A stretch of 14,597 nt of DNA from an uncultured Senegalimassilia sp. (GCF_934632265.1 NZ_CAKTYH010000041.1:1-14597), one strand, 5' to 3'; positions 1-7,866 are shown, numbered from the stretch's first letter. The notes: generated from the sequence alone by a model not told the origin. Numbers and translations: made by a program.

Positions 1-1101
1 GGTGTAGGCGATCCAGGCCATGCCCTTCGCGCCGTTGGCAGCAGCCACGTCGGCCAGCTTCTCGATGTCGCCGCGCGACCAGTTGCCGGCGCCCTTGGCG
101 TTGATGCACTTCACGACGTTGCCCGCCTCGACGGCCTTGGAGAACACGCCGAAGCCGCAGCCGCGCACGATGTCGGTGAGCTCGACGAGCTCCATGCCGA
201 AGCGCACGTCGGGACGGTCGCAGCCGAAGCGATCCATGGCCTCTTTCCACGGCATACGCTGCAGCGGGAACTCATGCTGCACGCCCGCGGCGGCCAGCAC
301 CTCCTTGAACACGCCCTCCATCAGGTCCATGACGTCAGTTTCCTGCACGAAGGACATCTCGATGTCGACCTGCGTGAACTCGGGCTGGCGGTCGGCGCGC
401 AGGTCCTCATCGCGGAAGCAGCGGGCGATCTGGTAGTAGCGCTCGATGCCGCCGACCATGAGCATCTGCTTGAACTGCTGCGGGGACTGCGGCAGCGCGT
501 AGAACTTGCCCGGGTTCGGACGGGAGGGCACCAGGTAATCGCGAGCGCCCTCGGGCGTGGAGTTGGCCAGGATGGGCGTTTCCACCTCGATGAAACCGCG
601 CTCGTTCAGCGCAGCGCGCATGGCCTGGGCCACGGTGTGGCGCAGGTGCAGGGACTGGTACATCTCAGGACGGCGAAGGTCCATATAGCGCCACTTCATG
701 CGCGTGGTCTCGTCGGTCTCGATGCCGTCCTCGATGGAGAACGGCGGGGTGACGGATTCGTTGAGCACGTTGACCTTGCTGGCCAGCACCTCGATCTCGC
801 CGGTGGCCATGTTCGGGTTCACGGCGTCGGCGCCGCGGTCGCGCACCGTGCCGGTGATCTGCAGGGCGTACTCGCGACCCAGATGCTCGGCCTTGTGGAA
901 GTCCTCCTCGGGCACGCAATCGGGGTCGACGACCACCTGGGTGTAGCCGGTGCGATCGCGCAGATCGCAGAAGATCAACCCGCCGTGGTCGCGGTTGTGC
1001 CACGCCCAACCGCACAGCGTGACCTCTCGGCCCACGTCGGACTTGCGCAGCTCGCCGCACGTTGCGTCGTGCATGCAAAACTCGTTGATGTAATCCGTCA
1101 T
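1..1101 (-). CDS. aspS: Aspartyl-tRNA synthetase, 5' part (3' end outside window)
   Basis: Class II aminoacyl-tRNA synthetase that charges tRNA-Asp with aspartate in the cytoplasm. The frame is open from an ATG at 1099-1101 to the left edge, giving 367 codons; bacterial AspRS is about 590 residues, so the C-terminal third is missing only because of the window edge. The N-terminal OB-fold anticodon domain covers about residues 15-110, with RDHGG at 38-41 and LRDRTGYTQVVVDP at 47-60. The catalytic core follows, with TPILANSTPEGARDYLVPS near 175-193, QSPQQFKQ at 205-212 and the motif 2 region FRDEDLRADRQPEFTQ at 229-244. The start is supported by AAGGAG about 10 nt upstream. It lies 157 nt downstream of hisS on the same strand, a common pairing. 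His39 in RDHGG, and the lack of Lys at the second specificity position (about Asp92), resemble non-discriminating enzymes that also charge tRNA-Asn. Identity is certain; tRNA specificity is inferred. Confidence 0.97.
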   Translation of the reverse strand, partial: MTDYINEFCMHDATCGELRKSDVGREVTLCGWAWHNRDHGGLIFCDLRDRTGYTQVVVDPDCVPEEDFHKAEHLGREYALQITGTVRDRGADAVNPNMATGEIEVLASKVNVLNESVTPPFSIEDGIETDETTRMKWRYMDLRRPEMYQSLHLRHTVAQAMRAALNERGFIEVETPILANSTPEGARDYLVPSRPNPGKFYALPQSPQQFKQMLMVGGIERYYQIARCFRDEDLRADRQPEFTQVDIEMSFVQETDVMDLMEGVFKEVLAAAGVQHEFPLQRMPWKEAMDRFGCDRPDVRFGMELVELTDIVRGCGFGVFSKAVEAGNVVKCINAKGAGNWSRGDIEKLADVAAANGAKGMAWIAYT

Positions 1102-1176
1102 TCTCTCTTGCTCCTTGCAATGCTTTATGGGCGCCCGGCCGCAAGCGCGGGCCCGGGTTGTTGCTCAAACCTAGCC

Positions 1177-1182
1177 ATTGTA
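1177..1182 (-). promoter_or_regulatory. Possible -10 element for aspS
   Basis: On the minus strand this reads TACAAT, five of six matches to the sigma-70 -10 consensus, about 75 nt before the aspS ATG. It lies just downstream of the hairpin at 1190-1226, so aspS could start its own transcript after hisS terminates. No convincing -35 box is visible. The same hexamer occurs upstream of hisS and leuC. Confidence 0.3.
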
Positions 1183-1189
1183 CATCACG

Positions 1190-1226
1190 AAAGGAGCCGG
1201 AAACCATACCGGCCCCCAGCTCCTTT
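1190..1226 (-). terminator. Bulged hairpin after hisS, terminator-like
   Basis: The outer arms AAAGGA (1190-1195) and TCCTTT (1221-1226) and the inner arms GCCGG (1196-1200) and CCGGC (1209-1213) can form one stem with a 7-nt bulge. It begins 33 nt past the hisS stop codon. On the minus strand the stem is followed by CGTGATG rather than a run of T, so it is a weak intrinsic terminator at best. It could equally be a leader structure of an hisS-aspS transcript. Confidence 0.35.
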
Positions 1227-1258
1227 GAAAATGCCATGGTTGCAGCGGCGCTTGCGGG

Positions 1259-2626
1259 TTATTCCTCGCCGGCGAACACGTCCTCGATGCTGGCGTGCGC
1301 GCCGCCGAAGGGCTCGCCACCGAATTGGGCCAGCAGCGCCTTGGCCTGATCGAGCTTCACCAGGCGCTCGTGGTGGGTGGACATGTTGCGCACCTTCACC
1401 TCACCGGCGGCAAGCTCGTCGGGGCCGAGCACGGCAACCATGCGCGAGCCCACCTTGTCAGCCAGCTTGAACTGGCTTTTCAGGCTGCGGTGCTGATGGT
1501 CCATCTCGGCGGTCACGCCCGCGTCGCGGCATGCCTGCACCAAGCTGAACGCCTCGGCGCGCACGGAATCGTCCACGCATGCCACGAAGATGTCGCAATG
1601 CTGGGCGCTCGGGAACGCTTGGCCCGCGGCCTGGATGGCCAGCGCGCAGCGCTCGTAGCCCAGCGCGAAGCCGAAGCCCGGCGTGGGGCGTCCGCCCACT
1701 TCCTCGGCCAGCTTGTCGTAGCGACCGCCGCCGCCGATGGCGTTTTGGCTGCCCATGCCCTGGTCGACCTGCACCTCGAACACGGTGCGCGTGTAGTAGT
1801 CGAGACCGCGGACCAGCGTGGGGTCCTCGATGTAGGAGATGCCTGCGCCGTCCAGGTAGGTTTTCACGGCCTGGTAGTGCTCGCGGCAGTCATCGCACAG
1901 GTAGTCCGAAATCTTCGGAGCGCCCTCCATGACCTCGGCGCAGCCGGGGTTCTTGCAGTCGAAGGCGCGCAGCGGGTTGATCTCGGCGCGGCGCATGCAC
2001 TCCTCGCACATATGCTCGGCATGGGCGTTCATGTATTCGCGCACGGCCTCGCGGTACTTCGGACGGCACTCCTCGCAGCCCATGGAGTTCACCAGCAGGC
2101 GCGTGGCGTCCATGGGGACGCCGATGGCGGCGTAGAAGCGCATGAGCATGATGATGCCCTCGGCGTCGACGCTGGGATCCTCCGCGCCCAGGCATTCGAT
2201 GCCTACCTGGTTGAACATGCGCTGACGGCCCTTCTGCGGACGCTCCGCGCGGAACATCGGGCCGGCGTACATGAGCTTGGCCGGAGCCGCGCCCTGCGGC
2301 ACCAGGTCATGCTGCACCACGGCGCGCACCACGCCCGCAGTGCCCTCGGGGCGCAGGCTCAGGCGGCTTTTCGCCTTGATGGTGCCGCCTTCCATGACGC
2401 GCTTGAAGTTCTCGCCGGAGATGGCGGTGAACATCTCCTTGGACACCACGTCGGTGGCCTGGCCGATGCCGCGCACGAACAGGTCGGTCTGCTCGAACAG
2501 CGGCGTTTCGATGGGCTGATAGCCGTAACGGGCGAAGATGCCGAACGCGGTGTCGCGGAAATGCGCCCAGAACTTCGCCTCATCGGGCAGAAGATCGCGC
2601 GTTCCCTCCGGGGAGTTGATTGCCAT
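1259..2626 (-). CDS. hisS: Histidyl-tRNA synthetase
   Basis: Class II synthetase that attaches histidine to tRNA-His; cytoplasmic homodimer in this family. It is 455 residues against a usual 420-430. Visible motifs are SPEGTRDLLP at 5-14, the motif 2 region GPMFRAERPQKGRQRMFNQ at 122-140, the histidine-binding signature LVRGLDYYTRTVFE at 271-284 and GGGGRYD at 298-304. The C-terminal anticodon domain runs from about 345 and includes HRSLKSQFKLADK at 379-391. Between motif 2 and the histidine signature there are four cysteine pairs (184/187, 207/210, 224/229, 244/247), which could hold two metal ions; related cysteine-rich inserts occur in HisRS of anaerobic Gram-positive bacteria. About 20 extra residues lie at the C-terminus. 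The ATG is preceded by AAGGAA at good spacing. It is followed on the same strand by aspS. Confidence 0.97.
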   Translation of the reverse strand: MAINSPEGTRDLLPDEAKFWAHFRDTAFGIFARYGYQPIETPLFEQTDLFVRGIGQATDVVSKEMFTAISGENFKRVMEGGTIKAKSRLSLRPEGTAGVVRAVVQHDLVPQGAAPAKLMYAGPMFRAERPQKGRQRMFNQVGIECLGAEDPSVDAEGIIMLMRFYAAIGVPMDATRLLVNSMGCEECRPKYREAVREYMNAHAEHMCEECMRRAEINPLRAFDCKNPGCAEVMEGAPKISDYLCDDCREHYQAVKTYLDGAGISYIEDPTLVRGLDYYTRTVFEVQVDQGMGSQNAIGGGGRYDKLAEEVGGRPTPGFGFALGYERCALAIQAAGQAFPSAQHCDIFVACVDDSVRAEAFSLVQACRDAGVTAEMDHQHRSLKSQFKLADKVGSRMVAVLGPDELAAGEVKVRNMSTHHERLVKLDQAKALLAQFGGEPFGGAHASIEDVFAGEE

Positions 2627-2693
2627 GACGGTTCCTTACTTCCAATAGCTTACGTTCCGATGGTACGGACGGTTGAAAACGGTTAACCCTTGC

Positions 2694-2699
2694 ATTGTA
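2694..2699 (-). promoter_or_regulatory. Possible -10 element for hisS
   Basis: The minus strand reads TACAAT, 67 nt before the hisS ATG. No clear -35 is visible in the very GC-rich DNA behind it. The rest of the gap between hisS and the TPR gene (about 2700-2880) shows no coding signal and no convincing terminator. Confidence 0.3.
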
Positions 2700-2880
2700 G
2701 CGCACGCGCCGTCGTCCGGCGGATGCGCACCCGCGGCCCCACGCAATCAGCGCGGCGCGGGGCCGGAGACGGGCGCATCGGGCCCGGCGCGGACGCGAAG
2801 CGGGCAGGCAGGCGCGGCGGCCATGCTCCGGATCCGACGGTTGCTCGGCGGGCGCGTCGGACGAGGCGCGGACGGCTGCC

Positions 2881-5664
2881 CTACGCCGGCTCGCCGAAAC
2901 TGCGCAGCACGCCCATGAGCGCGTCATCGGGGCGATGGCGCAGGCGCGTGGCGAGCAGGCTGCGCGCCACGTTGGCAAGGCCGGCATCGCAGGCCGCCGC
3001 CAGAGCGGCATCGATGACGTCGAGCATCTCGGACGCAGGCGCGCACGGGATGCCCTCCGCGGCAAGCGCCGCCTCCACGCCGCCCGCCGGCGGGATGGAT
3101 GCGCCGGTCTCGGCCACCAGCTCGCGCAGTTCGGCCGTGGCCTGCATGGCGATCGACGGCGATGCCTCGACCGCCTTCAGGTAGCACGCCACGCCCGCAT
3201 CGGCGCTGCCGCGCTTCCACATCACGTATCCCAGCTGGTAGTACATCAGCGCGATGTCGGTGGGCTGCAGAGAGACGCGAAGGCCCGCGCGCAGCACGTC
3301 GAAGGCGCGGCCCATGTCGCCTTGCAGCATATAGGCGCGCCCGAGCACCCGGTAGCCCATGGCGCACGACGGGCCCATGGCCACGGCGGCGCGGCCGTAG
3401 CGCAGCGCCTCGTCGGCGCGCTCGAACGAGCGCTCCAGCAGATGCGTGACCTCCAGGTGGCACAGGTAGAACGAATCGGGCACCACGCGCACGCGCTTGC
3501 CGGCATCTGCCGCGGCGTCAGGGACCGCGACGGCATCGACGGCCGCCTCGCTCGCAGCATCCGCTTCGCCGTCACGCGGTACCGCCTGCGTTGCACGGGA
3601 AACGTTGTACAGCACCCTGGCGCTGTAGCTGTCGAACGCGCGGTACACCTCCTGGGAGCCATCGGCGAAGCCGTCGAGCAGCTGCGCCTCGGCGATGGCG
3701 CCGGTAAGGGCTTCCACAGCAGCAGCGGGGTTCGTCTCGGCAAGCGAATGCGCACGGCCGAGCGCCACCAGGCAGCGGTCCTCGCCCAAGAAGCGCCCCA
3801 CCACCGCGTTTTGGTCGGCGGCGTCGATAGCGCCCTCGGCAAGCGCGGCCATCAGGCGCGTGCACGCCAAGACGGCACGCTCGTCCTTGGCGTCGAGCGC
3901 GGCGGACTGCACCTGGCGCACGGCGGCGATGGCCTCGGTGGCGCTTTGCGCGTCCACGAGCGAATCCGCCAGGCCCTCGGCCATGCGGCGATACGCCGTG
4001 TCGTATTCGATATCGAGATCGCGCTCGCACTCCGCTCCCAGGGGCCCTTGAGCCCATGCCGGAAGCTCGGCCGCGCGGCCATCGGCGCTCCACGCTTCGA
4101 ACACGGGATGCATCACGCGCTGGCGCGGCACCTGGGCATCGGCCACGTCATAGCGCGCCCCCGCGGCATCGAGCAGTTCGCGTGGGTCTCCAGCGATCGC
4201 AGCCTTGAAGCCGTCGCGCTCGGCATAAAGCGCACGGTCCAGGTCGACCTCGAACAGCGCGGTGGCCTCGGCCTCGCGCGGCTGCTCGGAAAGGGCGGGA
4301 GCGCCGAGCACGGCGGGCACCGCCTGTTGCGGCCCTGCGGAGGGCGCATCCTGCGGCGCGGGGCCATCGGGCAGTGGGAACGCCATCAGCTTCACCCGCG
4401 AGATACCGGGCTCGCCGGAGAAGGCGCGGTCGGCGAGCAGCAGGCCCACGCGCATGACGTAGGAAAGCGCCGCCTCATCTTCGCCGCCTGCACCGCTCGG
4501 CACCATGCCCTCCGGCGGCATGGTCAGGCAAAACGCCGCTTGGCCGGCGCCGATGTCTCCCGCAAGCTCCACATCGATGCGCACCGGAAGGCGCAACTGC
4601 TCGATGGCCAGCGCCAGACGGCAGCGCACGCCCCATTCTCCGCCCTCATGCCCGGACGGGGCGTTATCGGGCATGCCGCCCACCAGTTCCTGCTCGCCCA
4701 CCGCGACGAACAGCTGCGCATCCTCCCGACGGCATTCCTCAAGCCCGGCAGCATCGGCGCGATCGCCCATACGCTCGCACAGCAGGATGAAACGGTTGAG
4801 CGCCGCCTCTATCCCCCACAGCTCCCTATCGGAGATGTCGGCATCCTCCTGGTTGCGGACCAGATAAGCCAAGTGCGCGTACTTCGTGGACCGCACGAGA
4901 CGAACGGCCTCGTCGGAGACGCCGCGCTCATGGATGGCGAACAAGCCGGCCTGCTCGAGGTTTTCCAGCAGCAACTCGACGGCTCCGGGAGCTTCGAGCT
5001 GGGGGTCGGCCAGCGCGCGCTTGACCTGGCCCGAAAGCTCGCGCAGCGCCTCGAAGGGTTTTTCGGGCCCAAGCGCGTCGAGCACGCCCATGACGCCGCG
5101 GCTGGGGACGGCGGGCGCGCCCATGGCCGGCCGGAAGCACAGCGCGAAATACGCGCGCGCCATGAACTCCTTGTAGGTCATGGCCTTGCGCTCGTCGAAG
5201 CGATACCACGTATCCGATACCTTATACAGGTCGGCCGTTCCTTTATAGGCCGCGACGCAGCGCGCCGCGTCGCCCTCGCCGTCGCGCACGTATACATACC
5301 CGGCGGTTTTCACGGCATCTTGCGCCAAATCGGAGAATCGGGCGATTTCCATGTCGGGCGTGCGGGCCGGCGGCGCGACCTGCGGCTCGTCGCAGGCGAA
5401 CACGCGCCCATACCTGTCCAAGTACGCCACGATGCGCATGGCCTGGTCGCTGGGGGAATCGCCCTCCAGATGCACCAGGTACATGCCGCCGCTTTTCGGC
5501 TTCGGCCGCATCACGCGGCCGCCCACCACGCCGAACGCCCCGGAAAACACGGTGCCGTCGGCAAGCGAGGACACGGCGTCGCGCAGGACCTTGCAACGCA
5601 CGCCCAACAGCTTCTCATGCGGCTCAAGCCGCCACAGGCCTTCTTTTCCCGCAACCTTTTGCAC
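2881..5664 (-). CDS. Large protein of unknown function with C-terminal TPR repeats
   Basis: I do not recognise the family of the N-terminal three quarters. The protein is 927 residues from the GTG chosen here. The C-terminal part (about 748-849) has two or three TPR-like helical pairs: ADEALRYGRAAVAMGPS, then GYRVLGRAYMLQGDMGRAF, then YYQLGYVMWKRGSADAGVA, the spacing expected of tetratricopeptide repeats that mediate protein-protein contacts. Residues 1-170 are mixed alpha/beta, with several Trp and Tyr, and could be a separate domain. The middle (about 425-470) is a Pro/Ala-rich linker. No signal peptide or membrane segment is seen, so it is probably cytoplasmic. An in-frame TTG at 5682 would add six residues, but AAAGGA lies at the right distance (9 nt) before the GTG at 5662-5664, so I prefer that start. 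It stands alone: a strong hairpin lies 46 nt upstream and hisS is 254 nt downstream. Coding is supported by the consistent GC-rich third-position bias. Role unknown. Confidence 0.85.
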   Translation of the reverse strand: MQKVAGKEGLWRLEPHEKLLGVRCKVLRDAVSSLADGTVFSGAFGVVGGRVMRPKPKSGGMYLVHLEGDSPSDQAMRIVAYLDRYGRVFACDEPQVAPPARTPDMEIARFSDLAQDAVKTAGYVYVRDGEGDAARCVAAYKGTADLYKVSDTWYRFDERKAMTYKEFMARAYFALCFRPAMGAPAVPSRGVMGVLDALGPEKPFEALRELSGQVKRALADPQLEAPGAVELLLENLEQAGLFAIHERGVSDEAVRLVRSTKYAHLAYLVRNQEDADISDRELWGIEAALNRFILLCERMGDRADAAGLEECRREDAQLFVAVGEQELVGGMPDNAPSGHEGGEWGVRCRLALAIEQLRLPVRIDVELAGDIGAGQAAFCLTMPPEGMVPSGAGGEDEAALSYVMRVGLLLADRAFSGEPGISRVKLMAFPLPDGPAPQDAPSAGPQQAVPAVLGAPALSEQPREAEATALFEVDLDRALYAERDGFKAAIAGDPRELLDAAGARYDVADAQVPRQRVMHPVFEAWSADGRAAELPAWAQGPLGAECERDLDIEYDTAYRRMAEGLADSLVDAQSATEAIAAVRQVQSAALDAKDERAVLACTRLMAALAEGAIDAADQNAVVGRFLGEDRCLVALGRAHSLAETNPAAAVEALTGAIAEAQLLDGFADGSQEVYRAFDSYSARVLYNVSRATQAVPRDGEADAASEAAVDAVAVPDAAADAGKRVRVVPDSFYLCHLEVTHLLERSFERADEALRYGRAAVAMGPSCAMGYRVLGRAYMLQGDMGRAFDVLRAGLRVSLQPTDIALMYYQLGYVMWKRGSADAGVACYLKAVEASPSIAMQATAELRELVAETGASIPPAGGVEAALAAEGIPCAPASEMLDVIDAALAAACDAGLANVARSLLATRLRHRPDDALMGVLRSFGEPA

Positions 5665-5709
5665 GCTGAACCATCCTTTCAAATGCTGGCGAATAGCTTA
5701 CCAGAGTGC

Positions 5710-5747
5710 GCGAAAAGCCGCCGCCCCTCTGGTCGGCGGCTTTTCGC
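5710..5747. terminator. Strong bidirectional hairpin with A/T-rich stem ends
   Basis: A perfect 14-bp inverted repeat, GCGAAAAGCCGCCG (5710-5723) and its complement (5734-5747), surrounds a 10-nt loop. The AAAA and TTTT tracts inside the arms give it intrinsic-terminator character on both strands. It sits just upstream of the TPR gene, so on the minus strand it would insulate that gene from upstream transcription. The short gap left for a TPR-gene promoter contains TGGTAAGCT (minus strand, 5703 to 5695), a weak extended -10. Confidence 0.7.
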
Positions 5748-5837
5748 CATCGATGGATGCGGTGCCGGAAACGGGAAGCGAAGAACCGGACGCTTAGGGC
5801 TACGTCCCCGAAGCGTCAGGCGTCGCGGCCGCGGGCG

Positions 5838-6011
5838 CTGAGCCTGAACGCGCCGGCAGCTCTCGAACGGGAAGCGGAGATCTCCGCCCGCCTGACGCTG
5901 TCCTACAACACGGTCAAATCCCGCATTCGCCACATCTACGACAAGCTGGACGTGCATCGCAGGCAAGACCTGGTGGACCTTATAGCCCGGGAAGCGGAAC
6001 GCCTTTCATAG
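5838..6011 (+). pseudogene. Remnant of a LuxR-type helix-turn-helix regulator
   Basis: The plus-strand frame ending at TAG 6009-6011 encodes AEISARLTLSYNTVKSRIRH followed by a segment with IYDKLDVHRRQDLVDLI. This closely matches the recognition-helix half of the LuxR/GerE HTH domain, where the family usually reads EIA..L..S..TVK.H...IY.KL.V..RQ.L..L. The stretch where the first helix should be (LSLNAPAALERE) is about six residues too short. Upstream the frame runs into the hairpin at 5710-5747 and has no receiver, sensor or membrane domain and no ribosome-binding site. It is therefore best read as the decayed 3' end of a once longer regulator that would have bound DNA. A short functional HTH peptide cannot be excluded but is unlikely without a start site. 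Confidence 0.6.
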
Positions 6012-6018
6012 CGGCATG

Positions 6019-6051
6019 AAAAACGCCGCCTGCCTTTCGGCAAGCGGCGTT
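6019..6051 (-). terminator. Rho-independent terminator of the HIT gene
   Basis: On the minus strand, AACGCCGC (6051-6044) and GCGGCGTT (6029-6022) pair, with an inner TGCC/GGCA stem closing on a 4-nt loop. The stem runs straight into TTTTT (6023-6019). It starts 36 nt past the HIT stop codon. This is a textbook intrinsic terminator for minus-strand transcription. On the plus strand, directly after the LuxR relic, it lacks a T tract. Confidence 0.85.
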
Positions 6052-6087
6052 CTGCGATCGAAGCCTATTGCGCTGCGATTTCGGGCG

Positions 6088-6453
6088 CTAGCCCTCCACG
6101 CGCTGGGAGTTCTCGAACGTGAAGCGGCCCATCTTCACACCGCCCAGGATGTGGATGTGGAAGTGCTTGACCGTTGCGGCGGAGTCGGGGCCGGTGTTCA
6201 TGACCGTGCGGAAACCGGACTCGCGCACGCCTTTGAGCTCGGCGACCTTCGGCACCACGGACAGCATATGGCCGAGTACCTCGGCCGGGATGCCGTCGCA
6301 CAGGTCATCGTAGTGCTTCTTCGGGACGAGCAGGGTATGCACGGGGGCCTCGGGCTCGATGTCGTCGAACGCAAAGCAGATATCGTCCTCGTAGACCTTG
6401 TTCGTGGGGATCTCCCCGGAGATGAGTTTGCAGAACAGGCAGTCATCGGCCAT
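6088..6453 (-). CDS. HIT-family (histidine triad) nucleotide-binding protein, HINT-like
   Basis: Small cytoplasmic nucleotide hydrolase/transferase of the histidine-triad superfamily; HINT members hydrolyse AMP-lysine, AMP-alanine and related phosphoramidates. At 121 residues it matches the family (about 110-140). The N-terminus CLFCKLISGEIPTNKVYEDD (5-24) carries the Cys-x2-Cys common in bacterial HINT. APVHTLLVPKKHYDDL follows at 36-51, and the triad His-Phe-His-Ile-His at 97-101 precedes LGG. The middle His of the triad (His99) is the expected nucleophile. The N-terminal C-x2-C and the triad arrangement favour HINT over Fhit or GalT. The ATG is preceded by AAAGGAG at 7-nt spacing. It lies downstream of leuB on the same strand with a 125-nt gap holding a GC-rich hairpin, so it may be a separate unit. 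A clear terminator follows. The natural substrate in this organism cannot be read from sequence. Confidence 0.93.
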   Translation of the reverse strand: MADDCLFCKLISGEIPTNKVYEDDICFAFDDIEPEAPVHTLLVPKKHYDDLCDGIPAEVLGHMLSVVPKVAELKGVRESGFRTVMNTGPDSAATVKHFHIHILGGVKMGRFTFENSQRVEG

Positions 6454-6550
6454 TTGAGGCTCCTTTCGTCGAAGAGGTGCGGCGGCGCGGCGCCGGTCCG
6501 CACGAACAGTTTACAGGACGGGGCCGCACCGCGACCCCGCGAACCTGCTG

Positions 6551-6570
6551 CGGCGGGAACTTCCCCGCCG
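6551..6570 (-). terminator. GC-rich hairpin after leuB, weak terminator
   Basis: CGGCGGG (6551-6557) and CCCGCCG (6564-6570) form a 7-bp stem with a 6-nt loop, 8 nt past the leuB stop. No T tract follows on the minus strand (CAGCAGG), so it may only attenuate, or protect the 3' end of the mRNA. Confidence 0.4.
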
Positions 6571-6578
6571 TTGGGCGC

Positions 6579-7688
6579 TTACAGATGCGCGACCACCAGA
6601 TCGCCCATGCCGGCGCAACCGACCACCTTGTCGGCGGCTGTGGAGGCGTCCTTCAGATCGCCCGTGCGCCAGCCCTCGTCGAGCACCTCGGTGACCGCGC
6701 GGCGGATGTCGTCGGCCGCCTCGTTCATGCCGAAGCTGTAGCGCAGCATCATCTCGACGGACAAGATCTGCGCCAGCGGATTGGCGATGCCCTTGCCGGC
6801 GATATCCGGGGCGCTGCCGTGGCTGGGCTCGTACAGCGCCGTGGAATCGCCCAGGCTTGCGGAAGCCAGCATGCCGAGGGAGCCCGTGATCTGCGCGGCC
6901 TCGTCGGAGAGGATGTCGCCGAACATGTTCTCGGTGACCACCACGTCGAAGTCGGCAGGGCGGTTGATCAGCTGCATGGCGGTGTTGTCCACCAGCAGGT
7001 CCTCGATCTGCACATCGGGATACTCCTGCTCGCCGATGCGGTGAACGATCTCGCGCCACATGCGGCTGGTCTCAAGGACGTTGGCCTTGTCGACGCTGGT
7101 CACCTTGCCGCGGCGCTTGCGGGCGGCCTCGAACGCCTGGCGGGCGATGCGCTCCACCTCGTACTCGCGGTACTCGAGCGTATCGTAGGCACGCTGGCCC
7201 TTGGCACCGTCGGTTCCGGCGCCCTCCTCGTCGTAGAAGCGCTCGCGCTTGCCGAAGTACAGGCCGCCGGTCAGCTCGCGCACGATCATCAGGTCGACGC
7301 CCTCGATGACCTCGGGCTTAAGCGTGGAGGCGCCGGCGAGCGCATCGAAGATTTGCACGGGGCGCAGGTTGGTGTACAGGCCCAGGCCCTTGCGGATTGC
7401 CAGAAGACCCGCCTCGGGGCGCGGCGCTCCGGGGTCGGTGGTATCCCATTTCGGCCCACCCACGGCGGCGAGCAGCACGGCATCGGCGGCCTTGGCAGCG
7501 TCGAGCGTGGCAGCCGGCAGCGGATCGCCCACCGCGTCGATGGCGGCGCCGCCGATAAGCGACTCCTTGCAATCGAAGCGCGTGTCGTACTTCGCGCCGA
7601 CGGCGTTGAGGACCTTCACGCCCTCCGCGATGATCTCAGGGCCGATGCCATCGCCCGGCAACAGGCAGATGTCGTATTGCTTCGTCAT
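6579..7688 (-). CDS. leuB: 3-isopropylmalate dehydrogenase
   Basis: NAD-dependent enzyme of leucine biosynthesis. It oxidises and decarboxylates (2R,3S)-3-isopropylmalate to 2-oxoisocaproate in the cytoplasm. It has 369 residues, the usual length. Motifs in order are [11 protein letters not shown] at 9-19, VGGPKWD at 76-82, [16 protein letters not shown] at 95-110 with substrate-binding Arg99 and Arg109, [12 protein letters not shown] at 137-148 with Arg137 and Tyr144, [14 protein letters not shown] at 198-211 with Lys201, DNTAMQL at 234-240, [12 protein letters not shown] at 253-264 with metal-binding Asp258 and Asp262, and [19 protein letters not shown] at 286-304. A TTG six codons upstream is less likely than this ATG, which has AGAGG at 8-nt spacing. 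leuC and leuD lie on the same strand but are separated from leuB by the opposite-strand gene at 7990-9327. leuA is not in the window. Palindromes upstream may be operators. Confidence 0.97.
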   Translation of the reverse strand: MTKQYDICLLPGDGIGPEIIAEGVKVLNAVGAKYDTRFDCKESLIGGAAIDAVGDPLPAATLDAAKAADAVLLAAVGGPKWDTTDPGAPRPEAGLLAIRKGLGLYTNLRPVQIFDALAGASTLKPEVIEGVDLMIVRELTGGLYFGKRERFYDEEGAGTDGAKGQRAYDTLEYREYEVERIARQAFEAARKRRGKVTSVDKANVLETSRMWREIVHRIGEQEYPDVQIEDLLVDNTAMQLINRPADFDVVVTENMFGDILSDEAAQITGSLGMLASASLGDSTALYEPSHGSAPDIAGKGIANPLAQILSVEMMLRYSFGMNEAADDIRRAVTEVLDEGWRTGDLKDASTAADKVVGCAGMGDLVVAHL

Positions 7689-7717
7689 GATGCGAGCCTC
7701 TTTCAAAGCGTTGTTCA

Positions 7718-7736
7718 GTTACGTTCACATAGTAAC
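7718..7736 (-). promoter_or_regulatory. Inverted repeat in the leuB leader, candidate operator
   Basis: GTTAC (7718-7722) and GTAAC (7732-7736) form an inverted repeat with a 9-nt spacer, ending 30 nt before the leuB ATG. The minus strand also reads TACTAT (7734 to 7729), a -10-like hexamer inside the repeat, so a bound protein could block leuB transcription. A related GTAAC/GTTTAC element lies upstream of leuC at 11593-11608. Confidence 0.35.
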
Positions 7737-7749
7737 GCACTAGGGCTTC

Positions 7750-7778
7750 CCAAAGGCCTGTTCCCATGGGAAATTTGG
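7750..7778. repeat. Nested palindrome between divergent genes
   Basis: The perfect 12-bp palindrome TTCCCATGGGAA (7761-7772) lies inside outer arms CCAAA (7750-7754) and TTTGG (7774-7778). It is in the 301-bp divergent region between leuB and the zinc-ribbon gene. The shape suits binding of a dimeric regulator; no family can be assigned. Confidence 0.4.
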
Positions 7779-7866
7779 ATAGTTCGCAAAGGCCGGCGCC
7801 GCTTCGCCGACGATGCCCGCTTTTGCGGCCAAGCCTCCGATGCCGCCGCGACCGACGCCTGCGCGT

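Noticed and set aside
274..1470. Plus-strand frame across aspS and hisS
   Set aside because: Antisense to two firmly identified synthetase genes; no ribosome-binding site or known domain.
2935..5841. Long plus-strand open frame opposite the TPR gene
   Set aside because: It mirrors the TPR gene in antisense, is rich in His, Arg and Gly as expected from GC-rich reverse frames, contains the hairpin at 5710-5747 and has no domain signal.
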